64,000 nucleotides of DNA from Fischerella muscicola SAG 1427-1 = PCC 73103 (lineage in GTDB: Bacteria; Cyanobacteriota; Cyanobacteriia; Cyanobacteriales; Nostocaceae): contig NZ_AJLJ01000371.1 of the NCBI RefSeq assembly GCF_000317245.1, forward strand, positions 1-64,000, given 5' to 3'. A program made the position numbers and the translations under genes. The notes under the pieces are model-generated. The model was given only the letters and a program-made list of their open reading frames with translations, searched no databases and was not told where the DNA came from. This document shows, piece by piece, positions 45,188 to 52,608 of this stretch. The first letter of the stretch is position 1, and each line of letters begins with the position of its first letter.

Positions 45188-46393
45188 ATGCCCAATCAAG
45201 TAATTTCTACTCGACAGCGATTAATTAATGCAGCAAGGTCATTATTTGCAGCGCAAGGAGTCACCGAGACTACAACAAAGCAAGTTGCAGAATTAGCAGA
45301 AGTTAATGAAGTGACGCTGTTCCGACATTTTGGTAATAAACACGGGTTACTTTTGGCAGTTATTTCCGAATCACCAGTATTTCAAGAACTGGATGAGTCT
45401 TTAAAAATTCAAGCCAGCCAACCAGCCAGTGTTCACCAAGCTTTGAAAAACTATTGTGAAGATCGTCTACAGGCTTTAGAAAAAGTCCCAGATTTGGTGC
45501 GTTCTGTAGTCGGTGAAGCCGGAAATTACCCTTTAGAAAATCGCCAGGCTTTAGGACGCAGCTTAACTCAAGCCAATCACTATGTTGCTGAATATTTAGC
45601 AACTGTTATGGAACGGGAACAATTACATACTCATTTACCAGCCGAGAACTTAGCAAGCTTACTCAATAGTATGTTGGTGGGGTATGCCGTGATTGAATTT
45701 ACCAGTGAATTTCATCAACTTTGGGTTGACAGAGACGAGTTTTTAGAAAATTTGGTGGCGCTGTTTTTAAAAGGAGCAACAAACTCTGCAAGTTTAGGAG
45801 AATCTATTTCTACAGAAAAGGTGATAGATTTACCAGCAAATTTAGTTCACTTGATTTTGCAACGAGCCAAAAAATCAGGACTGCGAGATTATGCGTTAAT
45901 GTATGTCTTGTTTGCAGCAGGTTTATCGGCATCAGAAATTGTAACTTTAGAGCGAATGCATCAAATCAACAATCCTAATCAGCACTTGTTACAGATAACT
46001 CAAGCTACTCCTCGACAAGTGCCTGTGAATCAGTGGATTATGGGTAAGCGCTATGGCTCATATACTCGCAATCCATTAACTCAATGGCTGAAAAGTCGTA
46101 AAGATGAACATGCGGCGTTATTTCTCAGTGATGGGGGAATACCAATCTCTGAGGAAGAAATCCAGAGAATCTGGCAGATATTAACTGAGGGATTGCTAAC
46201 ACCAGAAGGACAACAGCCAGTAATTGAGCAAGCTCAACAAACATGGTGTGTAGAAATGCTAATGAAGGGAATGAATTTAGAACAAATGGGTCTCATTACT
46301 GGTTGGAATTTGACTAAACTCCAACCCTATGATCGTAGGTCGAAAGAGAAATTGGCTCTAGAGCAAGCTATTCGTCTTGATCATAAAGGTTGA
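45188..46393 (+). CDS. TetR-type regulator fused to a degenerate tyrosine-recombinase domain
   Basis: The 401 residues are about twice the usual TetR length. Residues 1-195 are TetR-like: RQRLINAARSLFAAQGVTETTTKQVAELAEVNEVTLFRHFGNK, then a helical ligand domain. Residues 215-395 resemble the catalytic fold of tyrosine recombinases: GLRDYALMYVLFAAGLSASEIVTLE, RQVPVNQWI, LTQWLKSRKDEHAALFLSDGG, and a final MLMKGMNLEQMGLITGW..QPYDRR. The first catalytic Arg is replaced by Ser247, the HxxR motif is gone and GH has become GW373, while Tyr381 remains. It is thus probably inactive as a recombinase. It is divergent from desC, with shared palindromic operators. Confidence 0.8.
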   Translation: MPNQVISTRQRLINAARSLFAAQGVTETTTKQVAELAEVNEVTLFRHFGNKHGLLLAVISESPVFQELDESLKIQASQPASVHQALKNYCEDRLQALEKVPDLVRSVVGEAGNYPLENRQALGRSLTQANHYVAEYLATVMEREQLHTHLPAENLASLLNSMLVGYAVIEFTSEFHQLWVDRDEFLENLVALFLKGATNSASLGESISTEKVIDLPANLVHLILQRAKKSGLRDYALMYVLFAAGLSASEIVTLERMHQINNPNQHLLQITQATPRQVPVNQWIMGKRYGSYTRNPLTQWLKSRKDEHAALFLSDGGIPISEEEIQRIWQILTEGLLTPEGQQPVIEQAQQTWCVEMLMKGMNLEQMGLITGWNLTKLQPYDRRSKEKLALEQAIRLDHKG

Positions 46394-46541
46394 CACTTCC
46401 CAAAACTAGGATACAACTGGCAAATGGTGAGTCTGACTCTCACCCCCAAAGATCTTATAGGTTTTTCGAGACAACATTTATGGTGCGATCGCGTCCTGGA
46501 ATAGCCTTAAAATAGTTGATTATATGTAATTTGCAGGCTTT

Positions 46542-48149
46542 TTATTCTATTTTGTAAATTGGCAGTTGGACTGTAAATGTGGCTCCTTGGCCGATTCCTT
46601 CACTAGTAGCATAAACATGTCCGTGGTGTAGTTCAACCAAATGATGAACAATAGCCAGTCCTAATCCTAATCCCCCATATTTTCTGGTTGTAGTACCATC
46701 TGCTTGGCGAAAGCGATCAAACACATAAGGTAAAAAGTCGCAACTTATACCTTGTCCTGTATCAGTGACTGTAATTTGGGCTAACGAGTCAATTTGCTGA
46801 AGCCAAACCTGCACTTGACCAGCAGGAGGAGTAAATTTAATCGCATTGGAAAGGAGATTAGAGACAATTTGCTGCAAGCGTTCTGCATCGCCCATGACTG
46901 GACTGATGAAGGGACTAAGCATGGACTCTATCTGAATTGACTTGGCTTGAGCTTGTGGTTGTATATCTTCAATTGCAGCATGAACAATTGGAACTAGGTA
47001 AAGAGGTTGTAACTCCAAACGCAGCTTATTCTGAATGATCATTGAGACATCCAAAATATCCTCAATCAATTTTTTCTGCTGTCTGGCGTTACGTTCAATC
47101 GTTTCTAAAGCTTTGGTAGCGATCGCTTCATTCAATTGTCGATTTCTAAGTATCTGCGCCCAACCCAACATAGAATTAAGCGGTGTACGAAGTTCGTGAG
47201 AAACGACAGCTAAGAATTCATCCTTGAGGCGATTTGCTTTCTCAGCCTCTTCTCTGGCTGCTTGCTCTTGGCGTATTAATAGTTTACGTTCTTCTTCAAC
47301 TTGTCGGCGTTCGGTTGTATCGCGCCAAGTAACAACTACCCCATCTCCAAACTTCACAGCACGAATATCATATGCTCTTTGCTTGTTGGTTGGTAGTTGA
47401 TCATTAATTGTTTCTTGTCGCCCTTGTCTCCCTTGTCTCCCTTTTCCCCCTTGTCCCCCATCTCCTTCCTCTTCCAACAATAATTCCTTCACCAGTGGCT
47501 CACCCGTTTCTACAACTCGACAGTATTCTGTAAATAGACCACTTGTCTGATGTATGGGCATGAGTTCGCACAACCACTTACCTACTTGCTCTTCTTGTGT
47601 AAACTGGTGATTTTCACAAGCGGCGGCATTCACATAATCAATGCAAAAGTCTATGATCTTACCTGATGTATCACGGATAGCAGAATAAATAGCAAAGCAG
47701 TCTAGGATGGTTTCTACAGATGTACGAAATAATTCTTCGCTCTTACGTAATTCCGCCTCTGCTTGCTTGAGTAATTTTCGTTCTTCGGCTTCTCGTAAGG
47801 CTCGCTCGACTGCTGGAACTAGTCGCTCCAGGCGTTGTTTGAGTACATAATCTGTAGCTCCACTTTTGAGAGTTTCAATGGCTCGCTCTTCACCAAGAAT
47901 CCCAGAAATGATAATAAATGGTACTTCTGGACAAATAGCACGAGCAAGTTCCAAAGCAGAAAAGCCATCAAAGGAGGGAAGAGCGTAATCTGCCAGAATT
48001 AAATCCAAGGTTTCGGTTTTAAGAGCTTCTATAAAGTCTGCACGAGTCTCTACTCGTACCAACTCGCAATTAATTTTACTTTTTGCCAAAGCTGCACCGA
48101 TCAACTCGGCGTCTGCCCAAGAATCTTCCAGCAGCAGAATACGCATCAT
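46542..48149 (-). CDS. Hybrid histidine kinase (REC-PAS-HisKA-HATPase)
   Basis: ATG 48149 (MMRILLLEDSWADAEL) gives 535 residues; the frame extends to 48224 without homology. The N-terminal receiver has phospho-Asp in LILADYALPSFDG. A linker and a PAS domain (about 140-290) follow, then the H-box DEFLAVVSHELRTPLNSMLGWAQIL, N-box LLSNAIKFTPPAG, G1 VTDTGQGIS and G2 GGLGLGLAIVHHL. Residues about 226-246 (GDGGQGGKGRQGRQGRQ) are a Gly/Arg/Gln insert in the PAS domain encoded by a CCCTTGTCTC repeat. It is the last gene of the minus-strand signalling block. Confidence 0.92.
   Translation of the reverse strand: MMRILLLEDSWADAELIGAALAKSKINCELVRVETRADFIEALKTETLDLILADYALPSFDGFSALELARAICPEVPFIIISGILGEERAIETLKSGATDYVLKQRLERLVPAVERALREAEERKLLKQAEAELRKSEELFRTSVETILDCFAIYSAIRDTSGKIIDFCIDYVNAAACENHQFTQEEQVGKWLCELMPIHQTSGLFTEYCRVVETGEPLVKELLLEEEGDGGQGGKGRQGRQGRQETINDQLPTNKQRAYDIRAVKFGDGVVVTWRDTTERRQVEEERKLLIRQEQAAREEAEKANRLKDEFLAVVSHELRTPLNSMLGWAQILRNRQLNEAIATKALETIERNARQQKKLIEDILDVSMIIQNKLRLELQPLYLVPIVHAAIEDIQPQAQAKSIQIESMLSPFISPVMGDAERLQQIVSNLLSNAIKFTPPAGQVQVWLQQIDSLAQITVTDTGQGISCDFLPYVFDRFRQADGTTTRKYGGLGLGLAIVHHLVELHHGHVYATSEGIGQGATFTVQLPIYKIE
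47411..47473 (-). repeat. Purine/pyrimidine-strand repeat inside a kinase gene
   Basis: Tandem CCCTTGTCTC/CCCTTGTCCC units, identical to intergenic tracts such as 25489-25507 and 48365-48440, lie in frame in the PAS region of the 46542 kinase. Confidence 0.85.
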
Positions 48150-48374
48150 GATATTATTTTGATAATATTGTCGCCACGCTAAAATTTTCCTATAGCTATA
48201 GGAACATAGCAGCATTATTTTCAAGAAATTCGCTCAGTTCCGACATCTAGCCAGCGATGTAAATTAGAATTTGTTGGTTATTGGTCAATAGAGACACGAT
48301 TCATCGCGTCTGTACAATTGGTCAATTGTCATTGGTCGTCATTGCTTATTCTCCGCGTCTTTGTGTCTCCCTTG

Positions 48375-48425
48375 TCCACGCCAGGTGCTACAACGGAGGG
48401 AACCTCCAAGGGCGCACTGGCTCCC
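48375..48425. repeat. Family D repeat, inverted copy
   Basis: CCACGCCAGGTGC ... GCGCACTGGCTCCCC is the complement of the family D pattern seen at 32901 and 35599. It lies just 3' of the 48442 kinase, beside a family A palindrome at 48290-48315. Confidence 0.65.
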
Positions 48426-48441
48426 CTTGTCTCCCTTGTGA

Positions 48442-49941
48442 TTAATTATTTGCTTTCGGTAGAGTAAAGTAAACTTTTGCCCCTTTATTGATGACTCCCT
48501 CTGCCCAGACTCTACCATGATGTCTGTGAATAATTCGCTGGATATTGGCAAGTCCTATACCTGTTCCTTCAAATTGTGTTTGGTTGTGGAGGCGTTGAAA
48601 TATGCCAAATAAGCGATTGACATATCGCATGTCAAATCCCACACCATTATCTTGGATGAAAAAAATAATTTCTTGCTCATCCTCAAAACTGCCAATAGTG
48701 ATGATTGGTTGGTGACACGGTTGAGTGAACTTAACAGCATTTTCAATCAAATTTTGCCATACAAGGCGTAACAGAGAGCGATCGCCCCACACATAAGGTA
48801 GTTGTTGTAAATACCAAACTATATGTCTATCGGGAAAAAGCATTTCTGTCTGTTGTTTTGCTTCCCAAACCAGACGATTCATATCAACCGTAGAGTAGTG
48901 CATTTCTGCACGTCCGGTACGGGAGTAAGTCAGCAAATCATCTACGAGTTCGCCTGCTCGGTTAGTTAATTCTAAAATTGCTTGCAGATAGTGCAGGCTT
49001 GTTTCATCACAGGTTGTGGTTTCTAGGTGTTCTTTCAATAAATTTGCAAATCCATCGATTTGACGAATAGGCGATCGCAAATCATGGGATACTGAATAAG
49101 CAAAAGCCTCTAGTTCACTGTTAATGGCTTCTAGTTCGGCTGTACGCTCTTGGACTCGACGTTCTAAAGTTTGGTTAAACTGAAGAATTTCCGCTTCGGA
49201 TTGCTTACGCTGTGTGATATCTTCCACTAAGCCATCTATAAAGGTTTCACCATCTAACTGATTTAGAGTTTCACTGAAAAGTACCCAGATGTTTTTACCG
49301 TCAGGGCGTTGCAAATGTATTTCCCGTTCCCACTCTTTCCCAGATGGACGCTCGTCAGTCATAAAAGAGTAGAGTTGTTCACCAATAAATGATTGAACCT
49401 CCTCCAAGGATGGCAAACCTAAAATATTTAAAAAAGCCGTATTTATATCTAAAATTTCTGCTTGGAATGTAGCACGAAATACACCAACTCTTAATTGATT
49501 CAATAATGACTGTAACCGTAGTTCTAGCTGGGCAGCTTTACGGCTTGTTTGATATTGTTGCCACACTGAACGTACAGCTTGGGTGAGGCGAAAAAAATGT
49601 TTTGTGGATTTGATTACGTAGTCATCTAATCCCGCTTTCATTGCTTCAACTGCAATTTCCTGGGAACCTGTGTTGGTAAACATAATCACAGGACAATTGC
49701 GATCGCGAGATTTGACAGCACGCAGAACTTCTAAGCCCGTTGTCCAGTTGAGTTGATAATCAGTAATGACTAAATCAAATTTATCTGCTGCTAATACCTG
49801 ATTTAATGCATTAGCATCAATTATTTCTATCACTTGGAGTTGAGAAAACTCTCGGCTTAATTCTCTCATCACCAGCAGGCGATCGTCTGGGTTATCATCT
49901 ACCAGCAAAATGCGTTGAATTGAATTATTCTGAGTACTCAT
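48442..49941 (-). CDS. Hybrid histidine kinase (REC-PAS-HisKA-HATPase, phytochrome-type core)
   Basis: The 499-residue cytoplasmic kinase begins with a receiver (RILLVDDNPDDRLLVMREL; phospho-Asp in LVITDYQLNWTTG; Lys in YVIKSTKHF). A PAS/PAC domain (about 145-265) follows, with a coiled coil (RRVQERTAELEAINSELEAF). The kinase core is of the cyanobacterial phytochrome type: H-box EAFAYSVSHDLRSPIRQIDG, N-box NLIENAVKFT, G1 IQDNGVGFDM, and the ending GTGIGLANIQRIIHRHHGRVW. It starts at ATG 49941. The Rcp-like receiver gene is 92 bp upstream on the same strand and is its likely partner. Confidence 0.92.
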   Translation of the reverse strand: MSTQNNSIQRILLVDDNPDDRLLVMRELSREFSQLQVIEIIDANALNQVLAADKFDLVITDYQLNWTTGLEVLRAVKSRDRNCPVIMFTNTGSQEIAVEAMKAGLDDYVIKSTKHFFRLTQAVRSVWQQYQTSRKAAQLELRLQSLLNQLRVGVFRATFQAEILDINTAFLNILGLPSLEEVQSFIGEQLYSFMTDERPSGKEWEREIHLQRPDGKNIWVLFSETLNQLDGETFIDGLVEDITQRKQSEAEILQFNQTLERRVQERTAELEAINSELEAFAYSVSHDLRSPIRQIDGFANLLKEHLETTTCDETSLHYLQAILELTNRAGELVDDLLTYSRTGRAEMHYSTVDMNRLVWEAKQQTEMLFPDRHIVWYLQQLPYVWGDRSLLRLVWQNLIENAVKFTQPCHQPIITIGSFEDEQEIIFFIQDNGVGFDMRYVNRLFGIFQRLHNQTQFEGTGIGLANIQRIIHRHHGRVWAEGVINKGAKVYFTLPKANN

Positions 49942-50033
49942 CGCTGGTTTTTGCCCGTTGACTGGGATAGGGAGATGGGGAGAGGAGATATATTTTTATA
50001 TTTCTTCTGCCTTCTGCCTTTTGCCTTCTGGTA

Positions 50034-50489
50034 TTACGTCGAGTAAACAGAAGGATAATGATTAAATTGTAGCCAGTAGGAGTTTAGTGCCTGCATCATC
50101 TCCTGTAAAGCATTAAATGCAACAGGTTTAATCAGATAGGAGTTTACCCCCATATCATAAGCCCGGTCAACATCAACATTTTCCCGCGAAGATGTAAGAA
50201 CCACAACCGGAATTCGTTTCAGTAAAGGCTGTTGCTTCAGCCATTCTAGAACTTCCAAACCAGAACGACGTGGTAGTTTTAAATCTAGTAATATTAACGC
50301 TGGTAATGGATAATTTTCTCTTTCTTTATAGCAGTATTGACCTTCAAGGTACATAACTGCTTCATCTCCATCTTTGACAACATGAATGGGATGGTTCAAA
50401 TTTGCCCGACGAAATGCCCTCTCTATTAAGAAAATATCATTAGGGTCGTCTTCTACCAGCAAGATGCTACATTCGCCGTGACTCATCAT
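50034..50489 (-). CDS. Rcp1-like single-domain response regulator
   Basis: ATG 50489 is preceded by AAGGAG at a good distance; ATG 50510 would add seven residues. The 151-residue protein is one receiver of the phytochrome-partner (Rcp1) class: ILLVEDDPNDIFLIERAFRRA, phospho-Asp in ALILLDLKLPRRSGLEVLEWL, Thr in VVVLTSSREN and Lys in YLIKPVAF. It has no output domain, so it probably shuttles phosphate between the kinases of this block. A GTACG-N4-CGTAC palindrome lies 180 bp upstream, shared with the two Crp genes. Confidence 0.9.
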   Translation of the reverse strand: MMSHGECSILLVEDDPNDIFLIERAFRRANLNHPIHVVKDGDEAVMYLEGQYCYKERENYPLPALILLDLKLPRRSGLEVLEWLKQQPLLKRIPVVVLTSSRENVDVDRAYDMGVNSYLIKPVAFNALQEMMQALNSYWLQFNHYPSVYST

Positions 50490-50669
50490 TACAAGCTGGC
50501 TCCTTGACATTTTTCATTTCTAGACGCCAGTGGAGGAATAATTAGTAGAAGAATCACTTGTGCTAAACAGGGGTTTCATTATAGATATTTAGTAATACAA
50601 AGTGATTTAATATCAGAGGGCAGTCACAAAAAGACTTTTATAGCATGACACAATTCTATCTGACTCTCT

Positions 50670-50683
50670 GTACGGTAGCGTAC
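50670..50683. promoter_or_regulatory. GTACG-N4-CGTAC palindrome, copy 1
   Basis: TGTACG-GTAG-CGTACA (arms of six with the flanking T and A) lies between the first Crp gene and the response regulator, upstream of the latter. It shares a 23-base identical stretch with copy 2. Confidence 0.65.
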
Positions 50684-50741
50684 ATAAGCCCCGATTTTTC
50701 TAAAAAATACTTGTTGATATGACTAAAAAAGCAGCGATACT

Positions 50742-51440
50742 TCACTTTTGTTCTTCATTGAGCAAGCGATCGAATTCTTTTTTAATAAAACCGTAACACT
50801 CACAAGCAGTTGCTTCCAAAGCTAGACGATTGAGAATTGTAATCCGACCTCGACTGTAGCGGATAATGCCTGCTTGTTGTAATAAACCAGCTGCCACAGT
50901 TACACCAGAGCGTCGCGTACCTAGTAATTCAGCAATAAACTCTTGAGTAATCTGTATAGTATCAGAAGCCGTATGGTCTTGGGCTGTAAGCAGCCAACGG
51001 GCAAGTCGTGCTTCTAACGAATGATGACGATTGCAGGCAGCAGTTTGACTAATTTGGGTTAGTAAGGCTTGGGTATAAAGTAGCAATCGCCTTTGTAGAA
51101 CTCCACCACGAATAAATTCCCGTTTGAGGATTTTGGTATCTATTTTCATGGCAGTACCAGCAACTTGCACAATCGTGCGAGTTGTGGTTAAGTCGCCTCC
51201 TAAAAATGCAGGATAGCCTACAACTCCATTGCTACCCACCATACCAACTTCTGTTGTCGAACCATCCTCAAGAACAGCAATTAAAGATACCATTGCTCGA
51301 TTCGGGAAATAGACATACTTAATCTTTTCCCCCGCTTCATAAAGAACTTGACCGAGGGAAAGTCGCACCTCTTCTAGATGGGGAGCAAGGCGCTGGAACT
51401 CCAAATCAGGTAAAGCCAGCAGTAGCTGATTAACTAGCAC
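50742..51440 (-). CDS. Crp/Fnr-family transcription regulator (paralogue 1)
   Basis: The 232-residue protein starts at GTG 51440. The N-terminal cyclic-nucleotide-like beta-roll (PHLEEVRLSLGQVLYEAGEKIKYVYFPN ... EVGMVGSNGVVGYPAFLGG) lacks the classical cAMP-binding Arg-Ser signature, so its ligand is unclear. The C-terminal winged helix reads ITQEFIAELLGTRRSGVTVAAGLLQQAGIIRYSRGRITILNR, then the subfamily mark LEATACECYG. It is a close paralogue of the next gene. The palindrome at 51505-51518 lies 65 bp upstream, a likely self-binding site. Confidence 0.9.
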   Translation of the reverse strand: MLVNQLLLALPDLEFQRLAPHLEEVRLSLGQVLYEAGEKIKYVYFPNRAMVSLIAVLEDGSTTEVGMVGSNGVVGYPAFLGGDLTTTRTIVQVAGTAMKIDTKILKREFIRGGVLQRRLLLYTQALLTQISQTAACNRHHSLEARLARWLLTAQDHTASDTIQITQEFIAELLGTRRSGVTVAAGLLQQAGIIRYSRGRITILNRLALEATACECYGFIKKEFDRLLNEEQK

Positions 51441-51504
51441 GGCATCGCTTCCATCACTTCTAAATCAAGCATCTTAAATTGACATGGCTGGAGTAACCCT
51501 GTCT

Positions 51505-51518
51505 GTACGGTAGCGTAC
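51505..51518. promoter_or_regulatory. GTACG-N4-CGTAC palindrome, copy 2
   Basis: TGTACG-GTAG-CGTACA lies 65 bp before the GTG start of Crp paralogue 1. The 5-4-5 geometry matches Fnr-type sites (TTGAT-N4-ATCAA), and the sequence matches copy 1. Confidence 0.7.
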
Positions 51519-51633
51519 ATAAGCACTAGACTTCTTGCAGAAGTAAGGTAAAGCCCAAAAAGCAGGATTTTTCTTTTCGCTTTTTAACCCACTATTTTTT
51601 GTCGTCTATGGCAAAGGCTAATTGGCACAAGTA

Positions 51634-52347
51634 TTAAGTATTAAGCAAACGGGCAAACTCATTTGTTACTATGCCATAACATTCGCAAGCAGTTGCCTCT
51701 AGTGCAGTTCTGTTCAGAATTATAATTTTTCCACGACTGTAGCGGATCATGCCTTCTTCTTGTAAATTACCTGCTGCAACTGTGACTGTAGCACGACGGG
51801 TTCCCAACAAATCGGCGATATATTGCTGAGTTAAAAATATTTCATTTTGACCAAGACAGTCCTGAACGCACAACAGCCAACGAGCAAGTTGTTGTTCTGT
51901 GGAATGGTGAAATTTGCAAACCGCATTTTGCCCAATCTGGGTTAAGAGGGCTTGGGTGTATAGCAGTAGTTTTTTTTGTAATACTCCCCCCCGCTCAAAT
52001 TCACGCTGAAGGATTTCAGCATTCATTTTCAAAGCAGCATCTGCTATTTGGACAACCGCACGGCTATTAGTAAATTTCCCGCCTAAAAATGCCGGGATGC
52101 CAATTATACCCTCATTTCCCACCATGGCAAATTCAGTGGTTGAGTAATCCTTGAGAACGGAAATTAAAGACACCATTGAGCGGATGGGAAAGTAGACTTG
52201 TCGAATCACTTCCCCACGGTCATAGAGAATTTGCCCTTGAGAGAGCCTTGTATATTCTAGATGGGGAGCCAGGTGCTGATACTCCTCATCCGGTAAAGAT
52301 GCCAAGAGTTGATTAATCGACCTGGGATCACTATCGGATGGAGACAT
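51634..52347 (-). CDS. Crp/Fnr-family transcription regulator (paralogue 2)
   Basis: The 237-residue protein starts at ATG 52347. It aligns with the 50742 product along its whole length: LLASLPDEEYQHLAPHLEYTRLSQGQILYDRGE, VGNEGIIGIPAFLGG, RGGVLQKKLLLYTQALLTQIGQ, LTQQYIADLLGTRRATVTVAAGNLQEEGMIRYSRGKIIILNR and LEATACECYG. The recognition helix (GTRRATVTVAAG against GTRRSGVTVAAG) is nearly the same, so both probably bind the same site. Copy 3 of the palindrome lies 147 bp upstream. The pair looks like a tandem duplication. Confidence 0.9.
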   Translation of the reverse strand: MSPSDSDPRSINQLLASLPDEEYQHLAPHLEYTRLSQGQILYDRGEVIRQVYFPIRSMVSLISVLKDYSTTEFAMVGNEGIIGIPAFLGGKFTNSRAVVQIADAALKMNAEILQREFERGGVLQKKLLLYTQALLTQIGQNAVCKFHHSTEQQLARWLLCVQDCLGQNEIFLTQQYIADLLGTRRATVTVAAGNLQEEGMIRYSRGKIIILNRTALEATACECYGIVTNEFARLLNT

Positions 52348-52493
52348 GCTGTTGTCTGTTGGCAGAACAGTCAGGACGTTACATAACTGCTAGAGAATGA
52401 AAAAAACATACTCTGAGAGCTAGTGACGACGTGAGAGGTTGTCATAGGTTAATAAAAATTTGCAAACGACTTCTTCTCCCTAGTGGAAGATTC

Positions 52494-52507
52494 GTACGTT
52501 AGCGTAC
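52494..52507. promoter_or_regulatory. GTACG-N4-CGTAC palindrome, copy 3
   Basis: GTACG-TTAG-CGTAC lies upstream of Crp paralogue 2. It has the same arms and spacer length as copies 1 and 2, with a one-base spacer change. Confidence 0.65.
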
Positions 52508-52608
52508 AGATTATAAAGGAAGAAGATAAAAGATGGACGGGTTGGTAGATGGAGAGAAACCAATTAAAAATTAAAAATCAAAAATTAAAAATTAGAAAGC
52601 TAAACTAG

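Noticed and set aside
50670..52507. Considered the GTACG palindromes as chance or repeat-family sequence
   Set aside because: Rejected as an explanation: three copies with conserved geometry each precede a regulatory gene, and I noticed none elsewhere in the window, though the scan was by eye.
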